Part shown: piece after piece, positions 21,995 through 30,005 of the stretch | Layout of the letters: each line of letters begins with the position of its first letter | Numbering within the stretch: position 1 is the stretch's first letter | Source: Pseudomonas defluvii | GTDB taxonomy: Bacteria; Pseudomonadota; Gammaproteobacteria; Pseudomonadales; Pseudomonadaceae | Length of the DNA: 32,364 bases | Direction of reading: 5' to 3' | Assembly: GCF_001695625.1 (NCBI RefSeq) | Contig: NZ_MBPN01000057.1 | Span: 1-32,364 of the forward strand | The notes under the pieces: generated by a model | What the model was told of the DNA's origin: nothing | Database searches by the model: none | The model's input: only the letters and a program-made list of their open reading frames with translations | Translations under genes and position numbers: made by a program

Positions 21995-24601
21995 TCAGCT
22001 GGCGACAATATTGACCAGCTTGCCCGGTACGACGATGACCTTGCGGATGGTCAGGCCTTCAGTGAAACGCAGCACGTTTTCATTGCTGCGGGCCGCGGCT
22101 TCAATGTCTTCACGGCTGGCGCCAACCGGCATCTCGATCTGGCCGCGCAGTTTTCCGTTGACCTGGATAACCAGTTGCAGGCTGTCCTGTACCAGCGCGC
22201 TTTCATCCACGGCTGGCCAGCCAGCGTCGATGACTGCGCCTTCATGGCCCAACTGCTTCCACAGTTCGTGGCTGATGTGCGGCGTGATCGGTGCCAGCAA
22301 CAGGGTCACGGTTTCCAGGCCTTCCTGAATCAGTGCGCGGTCTTGTGCCGTGGCTTGCGGTGCCTTCTCCAGCACGTTCATCAGGGTCATTACTTGCGCA
22401 ATGGCGGTGTTGAACTTGTGGTGCTGGCCCACATCCTGGCTGGCTTGCTTGATGGCCGAGTGGATCGAACGGCGTACGGCTTTCTGGGCATCGTCCAGCG
22501 CAGCGACATCCAGGGCGCCAGGCAGCCCTTGTGCGACGTGGCTTTGCGCCAGGCGCCAGACGCGGCGCAGGAAGCGGTTCGAGCCTTCTACGCCGGAGTC
22601 GGACCATTCCAGGCTCATGTCGGGCGGCGAGGCGAACATCATGAACAGGCGGCAGGTGTCAGCACCGTAGGCTTCGATCATGGCCTGAGGGTCAACGCCG
22701 TTGTTCTTCGACTTGGACATCTTCTCGGTGCCGCCGATCTCTACGGGCAGGCCGTCGGTTTTCAGGCGGGCGCCAATGATCTTGGCCTTGGCATCACGTT
22801 CGACTTCAACGTCGGCCGGGTTGAACCAGTCTTTGCCACCGTTGCTGGCCGTGCGGTAGTACGTCTCTGCGACGACCATGCCCTGCGTCAGCAGGTTCTT
22901 GAACGGTTCGTTGGAGCTAACCAGGCCTTCGTCACGCATCAGCTTGTGGAAGAAGCGTGCATAGAGCAGGTGAAGAATGGCGTGTTCGATACCGCCGATG
23001 TACTGGTCAACCGGCAGCCAGTGGTTGGCAGCCTTTTTGTCGACCATGCCGCCTTCGTAGTTTGGCGAGGCGTAACGCGCGAAGTACCAGGACGACTCGA
23101 CGAAGGTGTCCATGGTGTCGGTTTCGCGCTTGGCTGCGGCGCCGCATTTCGGGCAGCTGCAGTTGTAGAACTCAGGCATGCGCGCCAGCGGCGATCCCGC
23201 ACCATCCGGCACCACGTCTTCTGGCAGGACGACCGGCAACTGGTCTTCCGGTACCGGTACGTCGCCGCAGGATGGGCAGTGGATGATCGGGATTGGGCAA
23301 CCCCAGTAGCGCTGGCGGCTGATACCCCAGTCGCGCAGACGGAACTGGGTGCGCGACTTGCCGAGTTCTTTCTTGATCAGGGCGGCTTCGATGGCATCGA
23401 ACGCGCCAGCGAAGTCCAGGCCGTCGAATTCAGCAGAATTGATCAGTTGGCCGTGCTCGCCGTAGGCGGCGTCCCACTCGGTGCCAACCACATCGCCGGC
23501 AGGGGTGCGAACCACGGTCTTGACCGGCAGGTTGTACTTGTGTGCGAACTCGAAGTCGCGCTCGTCATGGGCAGGCACGGCCATGACCGCGCCGTCGCCG
23601 TAGTGCATCAGGACGTAGTTGGCGACCCACACGGGCAGTTTTTCGCCAGTCAGCGGATGCTCGACGAACAGCGACGTCGGCATGCCTTTCTTTTCCTGGG
23701 TGGCAACGTCGGCCTCGGCAACGCTGCCGCTCTTGCACTCGTCGATAAAGGCTTGCAGCGCCGGGTTACCCTGGGCAGCCTGCGTGGCCAGCGGGTGCTC
23801 GGCGGCAACGGCGACGTAGGTCGCGCCCATCAGGGTGTCTGGACGGGTGGTGAAGACTTTCAGTGTACCGTCGTGGCCGATCGAGGCCTTGTCGAACGGG
23901 AACTGGACTTCCATGCCGCGCGACTTGCCAATCCAGTTACGTTGCATGGTCTTGACCTGTTCAGGCCAGCCCGGCAGTTCGTCGAGGCTTTCCAGCAACT
24001 CGTCGGCGTAATCGGTGATCTTGAAGTAGTACATCGGGATTTCGCGCTTCTCGATCAGCGCGCCCGAACGCCAGCCACGGCCGTCGATGACCTGCTCGTT
24101 GGCCAGTACGGTCTGGTCAGCCGGGTCCCAGTTGACGGTGCCGTTCTTGCGATAGATGACGCCTTTTTCGAACAGGCGGGTGAACAGCCACTGCTCCCAG
24201 CGGTAGTAGTCCGGCTTGCAGGTGGTGACTTCACGCGACCAGTCGAAGGCCAGGCCCAGGCTCTTGAGCTGGGTCTTCATGTACTCGATGTTTTCGTAGG
24301 TCCACTTGGCCGGGGCGACGTTGTTTTTCATCGCGGCGTTTTCGGCCGGCATACCAAAGGCGTCCCAACCCATCGGCTGCAGGACGTTCTTGCCCTGCAT
24401 GCGCTGATAGCGGGCGATGACGTCGCCGATGGTGTAGTTGCGCACGTGACCCATGTGTAGCTTGCCGCTTGGGTACGGGAACATCGACAGGCAGTAGAAG
24501 GTGTCTTTGCCTGGTTGTTCACTGACTTCAAAAGACTTTTGCTCGTCCCAGAACGACTGGGCGGCGGCTTCAATTTCGCGGGGCTGATAGAGTTCGTGCA
24601 T
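21995..24601 (-). CDS. leuS: Leucyl-tRNA synthetase
   Basis: The product has 868 residues, close to the E. coli enzyme (860). It charges tRNA-Leu. The class I signatures are PYPSGKLHMGHVRNY (HMGH at residues 49-52) and EKMSKSKNNGVDP (KMSKS at 627-631). The CP1 editing domain is visible with TTRPDTLMGATYVA and VPAHDERDFEFA. A zinc-type Cys cluster appears in IIHCPSCGDVPVP and NCSCPKCGAAAK. The ATG at 24601 has only a weak ribosome site. It is the first gene of leuS-lptE-holA on the - strand. Confidence 0.98.
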   Translation of the reverse strand: MHELYQPREIEAAAQSFWDEQKSFEVSEQPGKDTFYCLSMFPYPSGKLHMGHVRNYTIGDVIARYQRMQGKNVLQPMGWDAFGMPAENAAMKNNVAPAKWTYENIEYMKTQLKSLGLAFDWSREVTTCKPDYYRWEQWLFTRLFEKGVIYRKNGTVNWDPADQTVLANEQVIDGRGWRSGALIEKREIPMYYFKITDYADELLESLDELPGWPEQVKTMQRNWIGKSRGMEVQFPFDKASIGHDGTLKVFTTRPDTLMGATYVAVAAEHPLATQAAQGNPALQAFIDECKSGSVAEADVATQEKKGMPTSLFVEHPLTGEKLPVWVANYVLMHYGDGAVMAVPAHDERDFEFAHKYNLPVKTVVRTPAGDVVGTEWDAAYGEHGQLINSAEFDGLDFAGAFDAIEAALIKKELGKSRTQFRLRDWGISRQRYWGCPIPIIHCPSCGDVPVPEDQLPVVLPEDVVPDGAGSPLARMPEFYNCSCPKCGAAAKRETDTMDTFVESSWYFARYASPNYEGGMVDKKAANHWLPVDQYIGGIEHAILHLLYARFFHKLMRDEGLVSSNEPFKNLLTQGMVVAETYYRTASNGGKDWFNPADVEVERDAKAKIIGARLKTDGLPVEIGGTEKMSKSKNNGVDPQAMIEAYGADTCRLFMMFASPPDMSLEWSDSGVEGSNRFLRRVWRLAQSHVAQGLPGALDVAALDDAQKAVRRSIHSAIKQASQDVGQHHKFNTAIAQVMTLMNVLEKAPQATAQDRALIQEGLETVTLLLAPITPHISHELWKQLGHEGAVIDAGWPAVDESALVQDSLQLVIQVNGKLRGQIEMPVGASREDIEAAARSNENVLRFTEGLTIRKVIVVPGKLVNIVAS

Positions 24602-24671
24602 GGCTACTTTGCGCTGAGAAATGGGAGACCTTATCCAGGCAGAACCGCTGCGCCCGGCAATTCGGTGTCAA

Positions 24672-24677
24672 TATAAT
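24672..24677 (+). promoter_or_regulatory. Candidate -10 for the + strand leader at 24680-24834
   Basis: A perfect TATAAT faces the small + strand gene, 157 bases ahead of its ATG. Its -35 region is poor. On the opposite strand the adjacent 24666-24671 reads TTGACA, a consensus -35 aimed at leuS, though its -10 position is weak. The two divergent promoters may overlap here. Confidence 0.35.
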
Positions 24678-24693
24678 GAACGCAGTAGCATAC

Positions 24694-24723
24694 ATGACCC
24701 GTCTCTATCGAGGGAAACCCTGA
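24694..24723 (+). CDS. Possible 9-codon leader peptide
   Basis: ATG-ACC-CGT-CTC-TAT-CGA-GGG-AAA-CCC-TGA (MTRLYRGKP) lies between the TATAAT at 24672 and a terminator-like hairpin at 24781. It has no clear ribosome site. Its place in a long leader is the only reason to list it; it may be chance. Confidence 0.15.
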   Translation: MTRLYRGKP

Positions 24724-24780
24724 TTGCATCCTCAGACTGGCTGCGGGCCGTTGGTCGTGGCGTCTCGCTGCTTTTGTGAG

Positions 24781-24816
24781 TACCGCTAAGCTGATCCTTG
24801 GGGGCGGTATTTTTAT
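24781..24816 (+). terminator. Attenuator-like hairpin ahead of the small gene at 24835
   Basis: TACCGC (24781-24786) pairs with GCGGTA (24804-24809). An inner AAG/CTT (24788-24790 with 24797-24799) extends it, and TTTTTAT follows at 24810-24816. It ends about 19 bases before the next ATG and just ahead of its AGGTGA ribosome site. It could end a short RNA made from 24680 or act as an attenuator. Confidence 0.45.
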
Positions 24817-24834
24817 CTCAAATGAGGTGAACGG

Positions 24835-25149
24835 ATGGGTGAGTCGCCGCTACAAGCACTAGAGCCGGAGCTTTGCGAGCGTTTGATCGACCGGTTGGGG
24901 CTGGCACTGGATGTCGCCAGAGCCTCTGTTCGACTGCGCGATGAGATGCCCGCCGAATTGGAACTACGTGGATTGAGCTACGCCGAATTTGAAGTGATCA
25001 AGGCTTACCTGGCATCGCACCCAGAGCGCTACAGGGCACATATAGATGCGCTGCAGCAGCCTGAGGTACCTGCCGGCAGAGTGGTCTGGCTTAAAGACAG
25101 CGCGCGTTCTTCAGCCACGAAAAAGTTCAGCGCATTGCATTTCAAGTAA
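24835..25149 (+). CDS. Small hypothetical protein
   Basis: The product has 104 residues, with AGGTGA placed 5 bases before the ATG. There is no signal peptide or membrane span. The first 65 residues are leucine-, glutamate- and arginine-rich and likely helical (ALEPELCERLIDRLGLALD). The last 30 are basic and Ser-rich (SARSSATKKFSALHFK). I do not recognise a family. Support for a real gene is the ribosome site, Pseudomonas-like codon use and a strong terminator 49 bases after the stop. It stands alone between leuS (-) and the ElyC-like gene (+) and is preceded by a long leader. Confidence 0.7.
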   Translation: MGESPLQALEPELCERLIDRLGLALDVARASVRLRDEMPAELELRGLSYAEFEVIKAYLASHPERYRAHIDALQQPEVPAGRVVWLKDSARSSATKKFSALHFK

Positions 25150-25150
25150 T

Positions 25151-25174
25151 CGTACGAGCCCTTCAGGCTGTACG
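25151..25174 (+). repeat. Bulged hairpin after the small gene
   Basis: CGTAC-g-AGCC (25151-25160) pairs with GGCT-GTACG (25166-25174) around a 5-base loop, with one bulged G. It begins 2 bases past the stop codon and precedes the stronger terminator at 25198. Confidence 0.4.
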
Positions 25175-25197
25175 ACCGGGCCGTTAAATTTTCCATG

Positions 25198-25236
25198 ATC
25201 GGCACCTGGCTATTGTTGTCAGGTGCCGATTTTCTT
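25198..25236 (+). terminator. Intrinsic terminator of the small gene at 24835
   Basis: ATCGGCACCTG (25198-25208) and CAGGTGCCGAT (25220-25230) are perfect 11-base arms with an 11-base loop, followed by TTTCTT. Its end is only 27 bases from the ATG of the next gene. That gene therefore needs a promoter within or beyond the hairpin, or depends on read-through. Confidence 0.8.
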
Positions 25237-25263
25237 AGGCTTCGCGCATCCATGGAGGTGCCG

Positions 25264-26025
25264 ATGCCGTTTCGTTATTTCATCAAACAATTGATCATGC
25301 CGCCTGGCGTGTTGTTTCTGCTGTTGATCGCGGCATGGTGGTTGCGTAACACCTGGCCTCGTACGGCCTGTGCATGTTTCACGCTGGGCTTGGGCGGGCT
25401 GTGGCTGATGAGCTTGCCTGTCATTGTGGAGCAGGCCGCACGCCTGCTGGAGCGTGACCCTGCACTGGCTTATGGCCAGTGGGAGGGCCTTGCTGGGCGT
25501 GCCGATGCCATCGTCGTGCTGGGCGCGGGCCGAGAGCGCGATGACCCCGCCTGGGGCGCCAAGGATCAGCCGAGTGCTGTCGCGCTTGAACGTATGCGCT
25601 ATGCCGCGCAACTGGCCAAGGCTTCCGGTTTGCCTGTACTCATCAGTGGCGGATTGCACTACGGTACGCCGCCCAGTGAGGCCCAGTTGATGGCCGACGC
25701 GCTCGCGCGCGATTTTGGTGTCTCGGTGCGTTGGAAAGAGGAGCGTAGCCGTACGACCTGGGAGAATGCGCAGATGAGCGCAGAGCTGCTGCTGCCAGAG
25801 GGCTACAAGCGCGTGGTGTTGGTGACCCAGGCATGGCACATGCAGCGTTCGCGCTGGAGCTTTGAGCGCGTCGGGTTCACTGTGGTGCCAGCGCCAGTAG
25901 GCTACATGGGGCGCAATCATGCTCGCCCGTTTGGCGGCTGGATGCCTGAAAACAAATCACTCTGGCAGAGCAGCCAACTGCTTAACGAAGCCGTTGGTCT
26001 GCTCGCTTATCGCTTGTTTTACTAG
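25264..26025 (+). CDS. ElyC/SanA/YdcF family membrane protein (DUF218)
   Basis: The product has 253 residues from the ATG at 25264, with GGAGG 5 bases upstream. An in-frame ATG at 25195 would begin at the edge of the terminator and is rejected. Two membrane spans lie at about residues 13-27 and 34-54. The DUF218 domain follows, with DAIVVLGAGRERDDPAW, ALERMRYAAQLAK, LISGG, RTTWENA and VVLVTQAWHMQRS. E. coli ElyC, with the same layout, supports peptidoglycan assembly at low temperature. The role here is inferred to be in undecaprenyl-carrier or envelope upkeep. Its TAG stop overlaps the lnt stop on the other strand (CTAG). Confidence 0.9.
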   Translation: MPFRYFIKQLIMPPGVLFLLLIAAWWLRNTWPRTACACFTLGLGGLWLMSLPVIVEQAARLLERDPALAYGQWEGLAGRADAIVVLGAGRERDDPAWGAKDQPSAVALERMRYAAQLAKASGLPVLISGGLHYGTPPSEAQLMADALARDFGVSVRWKEERSRTTWENAQMSAELLLPEGYKRVVLVTQAWHMQRSRWSFERVGFTVVPAPVGYMGRNHARPFGGWMPENKSLWQSSQLLNEAVGLLAYRLFY

Positions 26026-27539
26026 ACTGTTCTGGCGATGCGGCCGGCTATCAATGCCCAGCCCAGCAGCAGGGTGCTGAGAATGATCAGCGGCCAGGAG
26101 CGCCATTTCAGGTATGGCGTGAGTTTTTGCATCGGAACCACTTCGCCGTAGAGGATGCCGCGCTCAAATTGCGGGATTTGCGCGGTGATCCGGCCGAAGG
26201 GGTCGATCAGGCCGGTGACGCCGTTGTTGGTTGCACGGATCATCCAGCGTCCTGCTTCAAGGGCGCGCATTTGTGCCATCTGCAGGTGTTGCAACGGTCC
26301 GATCGAGGTGCCGAACCAGGTGTCGTTACTGATGGTGAGCAACAGCTCGCTGCGTGCCGCGAGGCTGGCGGCGAACTCTGGGTACACCACTTCGTAGCAA
26401 ATGTAGGGCGCGATCTGGTAGCCCTTTGCTTGCAACAGTGTCTGGTCTGAGGGGCCGCGAGCGAAGTCCGACATCGGCAGGTCGAAGAAGGTGATCAGCC
26501 CGCGTAGCAGGTCTTGCAGTGGCACGTACTCACCGAAAGGCACCAGTTTCTGTTTCAGGTAGGTGCCGTCGCCTTCACCGGTGACGGTAATGCCGTTGTA
26601 GTAGCGCCGTTGGTCATGCACAACCTGGCGGATTGGTACGCCAGTGATCAGCGCCGAGCGTCGGTCGCTGGCAAAGCTGCCCATCATGTCCAGGTAGCCC
26701 TGAGCGGACTCCTTGAGCACTGGCACAGCCGTCTCCGGCCAAACGATCAGGTCGACCTGCTTGGACGTGAAGGTCATGTCGCGGTACAGCGCCAACTGGG
26801 CGTTCAGCTGGGTCGGATCCCACTTTAGCGACTGCTCGATGTTGCCCTGGATTGCGGCCACCTTCAGTGGCTCGCCCGCCGGGCGGGTCCAGGCGTGGCC
26901 TTTGAGTGCCATGCCGATCGCCCACGGGGCCAGCAAGACGGCCAGCGCGGCGATCAGGAAGGCTTTGCGCTCACGCAGGCGGTTCAGGTTGCACAGCAGT
27001 GCGGCGCTCAGTGCCAGGCTGAAGGAGATCAGCCACATTCCACCCAGTGGGGCCAAGCCGGCCAAGGGGCCGTCAAGCTGGCTGTAGCCTGCGTAGAGCC
27101 ATGGGAAGCCGGTCAGGAACCAGCCACGGAATGCTTCCTGGGCCAGCCAGAGCGCGGCAAAGGCCAGGGCGTCGGCCAGCGGTGCTTCGTTGCGTCGAAT
27201 CCAGCGCGCCCAGACCCAGGCAGGCAGGGCGAAGAAAAACGCTATCGCTGCGATGAAGGCAAGCATCAGCAGGCCTGCCAGCAGTGCCGAGGCGCCGCCG
27301 TAGGTATGGATGCTCACGTAGATCCAGCTGGTTCCCGCGCCGAACACACCGAAGCCATAACACCAGCCGCGCGCCAGAGCCTGGCGTGGGCGAAGGTCGC
27401 GCAGGCCCAGGTAGAACATCGCCAGGGTCACCAGCGCCAGTGGCCAGATGTTGAACGGCGCGAGGGCCAGGGTGGTGATGGCGCCGGCCGCCACGGCCAG
27501 CAGGTTACCGGGCCAGCCGGGGCGGGTGATCCAACGCAT
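26022..27539 (-). CDS. lnt: Apolipoprotein N-acyltransferase
   Basis: The product has 505 residues with about eight membrane spans, six or more before residue 215. Lnt adds the third acyl chain to the N-terminal Cys of lipoproteins in the inner membrane. The nitrilase-type domain follows, with the catalytic triad Glu269 (VWPETAVPV), Lys329 (YLKQKLVPFGEY) and Cys381 (YICYEVVYPE). The lipoproteins in this window (MORN-C13, RlpA, LptE, the second transglycosylase) would be its substrates. It starts 8 bases after the corC stop and is the last gene of the phoH-ybeY-corC-lnt unit. Confidence 0.97.
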   Translation of the reverse strand: MRWITRPGWPGNLLAVAAGAITTLALAPFNIWPLALVTLAMFYLGLRDLRPRQALARGWCYGFGVFGAGTSWIYVSIHTYGGASALLAGLLMLAFIAAIAFFFALPAWVWARWIRRNEAPLADALAFAALWLAQEAFRGWFLTGFPWLYAGYSQLDGPLAGLAPLGGMWLISFSLALSAALLCNLNRLRERKAFLIAALAVLLAPWAIGMALKGHAWTRPAGEPLKVAAIQGNIEQSLKWDPTQLNAQLALYRDMTFTSKQVDLIVWPETAVPVLKESAQGYLDMMGSFASDRRSALITGVPIRQVVHDQRRYYNGITVTGEGDGTYLKQKLVPFGEYVPLQDLLRGLITFFDLPMSDFARGPSDQTLLQAKGYQIAPYICYEVVYPEFAASLAARSELLLTISNDTWFGTSIGPLQHLQMAQMRALEAGRWMIRATNNGVTGLIDPFGRITAQIPQFERGILYGEVVPMQKLTPYLKWRSWPLIILSTLLLGWALIAGRIARTV

Positions 27540-27547
27540 GGTTGTCC

Positions 27548-28387
27548 TTAGCGGGTGATAGGTGTCAGTCGCAGCAAGTGTATCCGGCGGCTGTCGGCGT
27601 TGAGAACCCGGAAACGGTAGGGGCCGATTTCGGTTGTCTCGTTACGCTTGGGCAAGTGCCCGAATGCGCTCATCACCAAACCGCCGACGGTGTCGAACTC
27701 GTCATTGGAGAACTCGCTGTCGAAGAACTCGTTGAAGTTCTCGATGGGCGTCAAGGCCTTGATCAGGAAGTCGCCACTCGGCAACGGCTTGATGTAGCTG
27801 TCTTCCTCGACGTCATGCTCATCCTCGATGTCGCCGACGATTTGTTCGAGCACGTCTTCGATGGTTACCAGGCCGGCCACGCCGCCATACTCATCGATCA
27901 CGATGGCCATGTGGTTGTGGTTGGCACGGAATTCACGCAACAGCACGTTCAGACGCTTGGATTCGGGCACAAAGGTGGCCGGGCGCAGCAGGTCCTTGAT
28001 GTTGAAGCGGTCGCCATTTTCCTTGAGGATCAGCGGCAACAGGTCCTTGGCGAGCAGTACGCCGAGGACATCATCGTGGCTCTCGCCCACGACCGGGTAG
28101 CGTGAGTGCGCAGCGTCGATCACCGCTGGCAGGAACTCGCGGGGTGTTTGGGTCGCCTTGATGCTGATCATCTGCGAGCGCGGGACCATGATGTCACGCA
28201 CTTGCAGGTCTGCGACCTGGATTGCGCCTTCCACGATGGTCAGGGCTTCGCTGTCGAGCAGCTTGTTCTGATGGGCTTCGCGCAGCAGTTCCAGGAGTTC
28301 CTGGCGGTTTTTCGGCTCATGGGCAAAAGCCTGGGTCAGCTTACCCAGCCAGGACTTTTGCCCATTGCTCGATCGATCTTCGCTCAT
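27548..28387 (-). CDS. corC: CorC/YbeX family CBS-domain protein
   Basis: The product has 279 residues and no membrane domain, so it is the short soluble CorC/YbeX form. Two CBS repeats span about residues 65-190, with VRDIMVPRSQMISI at the first and VFVPESKRLNVLLREF leading the second. EYGGVAGLVTIEDVLEQIVG marks the end of the second repeat. The C-terminal CorC/HlyC domain (FDTVGGLVMSAFGHLP) follows. Proteins of this family were linked to magnesium and cobalt efflux; YbeX has also been linked to ribosome metabolism. It is 5 bases after ybeY. The order ybeY-corC-lnt matches E. coli. Confidence 0.94.
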   Translation of the reverse strand: MSEDRSSNGQKSWLGKLTQAFAHEPKNRQELLELLREAHQNKLLDSEALTIVEGAIQVADLQVRDIMVPRSQMISIKATQTPREFLPAVIDAAHSRYPVVGESHDDVLGVLLAKDLLPLILKENGDRFNIKDLLRPATFVPESKRLNVLLREFRANHNHMAIVIDEYGGVAGLVTIEDVLEQIVGDIEDEHDVEEDSYIKPLPSGDFLIKALTPIENFNEFFDSEFSNDEFDTVGGLVMSAFGHLPKRNETTEIGPYRFRVLNADSRRIHLLRLTPITR

Positions 28388-28392
28388 GGCGG

Positions 28393-28887
28393 TTACTCGT
28401 GATCCTTACAGGTATCGGTGTCGGGGAAATCGTGTTCGTCGTCGGCATACGGGTCAGGGTGACCCAGTTCGGCAAGCAACGTTCGTTCCAGTGCTTCCAT
28501 CTCTTCGGCCTCATCGTCTTCGATGTGGTCGTAGCCCAGCAGGTGCAGGCAGCCGTGGATGACCAGGTGCGCCCAGTGTGCCTCCAGCGACTTGCCTTGT
28601 TCGGCGGCTTCGCGTTCGACCACGGCGACGCAAATGACCAGGTCGCCGAGCAGTGGAATGTCGAGCATGTCATCGGGCACATCGGCCGGGAAGGACAGCA
28701 CGTTGGTGGCGTAGTCCTTGTGCCGATAGGTGTTGTTGAGCTCGCGGCCTTCGGCTTCATCAACCAGGCGTATGGTCAGCTCGGAGTCGGCGCTGCGCTG
28801 ACGCAGGGCAAGCTCACACCAGCGACGGAACGTGGCTTCATCAGGGGCGGCGGCATCAGTAGCCAGTTGCAGGTCGAGTTCAACCAT
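28393..28887 (-). CDS. ybeY: Endoribonuclease YbeY
   Basis: The product has 164 residues from the ATG at 28887, which overlaps the phoH stop by 8 bases. A longer frame to 29025 lies within phoH and is rejected. The zinc site is the H-x3-H-x5-H motif HGCLHLLGYDH with His111, His115 and His121. The LNNTYRHKDYATNVLSFP segment is also typical. YbeY is needed for 16S rRNA 3' end maturation and ribosome quality control. The tail beyond residue 145 is acidic (DPYADDEHDF) and longer than in E. coli. The overlap with phoH supports coupled translation. Confidence 0.96.
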   Translation of the reverse strand: MVELDLQLATDAAAPDEATFRRWCELALRQRSADSELTIRLVDEAEGRELNNTYRHKDYATNVLSFPADVPDDMLDIPLLGDLVICVAVVEREAAEQGKSLEAHWAHLVIHGCLHLLGYDHIEDDEAEEMEALERTLLAELGHPDPYADDEHDFPDTDTCKDHE

Positions 28888-29881
28888 CGTGACGGTTGCC
28901 TTCGTGCTTGTCCTGCTGTTTGCTGTCGAAGCGCTCGTAGGCCTCGACGATGCGCTGCACCAACGGATGGCGTACAACGTCTTTCGGCTTGAAGTGGGTA
29001 AAGCTGATGCCCGGCACCCCGTCAAGAACCTCGATCACATGCGCCAGCCCTGATTTGGTACCGCGCGGCAGGTCGACCTGGGTGATGTCCCCGGTGATCA
29101 CGGCTGTCGAGCCGAAGCCGATCCGAGTGAGGAACATTTTCATCTGCTCGACGGTCGTGTTCTGGCTTTCGTCGAGGATGATGAAGCTGTTATTCAAGGT
29201 ACGGCCGCGCATGTAGGCCAATGGCGCGATCTCGATGACCTGACGCTCAATCAGCTTGGCCACATGTTCGAAGCCCAGCATTTCGTAGAGGGCGTCGTAC
29301 AGTGGTCGCAGGTACGGGTCGATTTTCTGTGCCAGGTCGCCGGGCAGGAAGCCAAGCTTTTCGCCTGCTTCGACCGCCGGGCGCACCAGCAGAATGCGGC
29401 GCACCTGTTCACGCTCCAGCGCATCAACCGCACAGGCCACAGCCAGGTAGGTCTTGCCGGTACCCGCCGGGCCGATGCCGAAGTTGATGTCGTTCGCCAG
29501 GATTTCCTTGACGTAGCGCTGCTGGTTGAGCCCGCGCGGGCGGATATTGCCCTTGCGTGTGCGCAGGGTCACGCTCGGTTCGGCGGCAGCCGGGTTTTCC
29601 ATGGCTTCCAGCGACGACTCCTGCAGGAACAGGTGAACCATGTCCGGCGAAAGCTCGGTAGCCTTGGTTTCGCGGTACAGGCGTCGAAGCAGTTGCTCGG
29701 CGGAAGAGGTGAGTTGGGGTTCGCCGATCAATTCAAATTGATTGCCGCGGTTGCGGATTTCAATGGCCATGCGCTGCTCGATGAGGCGCAAATGCTCGTC
29801 GAACTGCCCGCACAGGTTGGCGAAGCGGCGAGCCTCAAAGGGCTCGAGGATGAAACGATGAGGTTCTATGGGTGCGTTCAA
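28880..29881 (-). CDS. phoH: PhoH-like ATPase (YbeZ)
   Basis: The product has 333 residues. The start is a TTG at 29881 (residues MNAPIEPHRF); no better in-frame codon is seen. The Walker A motif is GPAGTGKT at residues 137-144 and the Walker B is FIILDE at 233-238. An N-terminal region of about 110 residues precedes the ATPase core. The YbeZ branch partners YbeY in rRNA processing, which fits its direct overlap with ybeY. It opens the phoH-ybeY-corC-lnt unit. Upstream, two CTTGAA hexamers and a hairpin lie in the 124-base gap from miaB. Confidence 0.95.
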   Translation of the reverse strand: MNAPIEPHRFILEPFEARRFANLCGQFDEHLRLIEQRMAIEIRNRGNQFELIGEPQLTSSAEQLLRRLYRETKATELSPDMVHLFLQESSLEAMENPAAAEPSVTLRTRKGNIRPRGLNQQRYVKEILANDINFGIGPAGTGKTYLAVACAVDALEREQVRRILLVRPAVEAGEKLGFLPGDLAQKIDPYLRPLYDALYEMLGFEHVAKLIERQVIEIAPLAYMRGRTLNNSFIILDESQNTTVEQMKMFLTRIGFGSTAVITGDITQVDLPRGTKSGLAHVIEVLDGVPGISFTHFKPKDVVRHPLVQRIVEAYERFDSKQQDKHEGNRHDG

Positions 29882-29973
29882 GGTCGTTTTTTAGCCGCCC
29901 AACGGCAATGAGAGTGAATTCAAGGATAACCCCAGAGGCTCACGTGCGAAAGCGCTGAAACGTTCAAGGGTTA

Positions 29974-29997
29974 CCGGGCCCGGTGTGCAGGGCCCGG
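29974..29997 (-). repeat. GC-rich hairpin between miaB and phoH
   Basis: CCGGGCCC (29974-29981) and GGGCCCGG (29990-29997) form perfect 8-base arms with an 8-base loop. It starts 8 bases after the miaB stop on the - strand. A T tract is lacking. It may end or stabilise the miaB message. Confidence 0.5.
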
Positions 29998-30005
29998 CCA
30001 TGCCT

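Noticed and set aside
22175..24460. 761-codon open frame on the + strand opposite leuS
   Set aside because: It mirrors a certain leuS frame on the other strand. Its product has no family motif, and long antisense frames are common in GC-rich DNA.
29882..30005. Heat-shock (sigma-32) promoter before phoH
   Set aside because: Two CTTGAA hexamers on the - strand (29963-29968 and 29919-29924) fit the -35, and the E. coli ybeZYX genes are heat-regulated. No matching CCCCAT-type -10 is found at the right distance.
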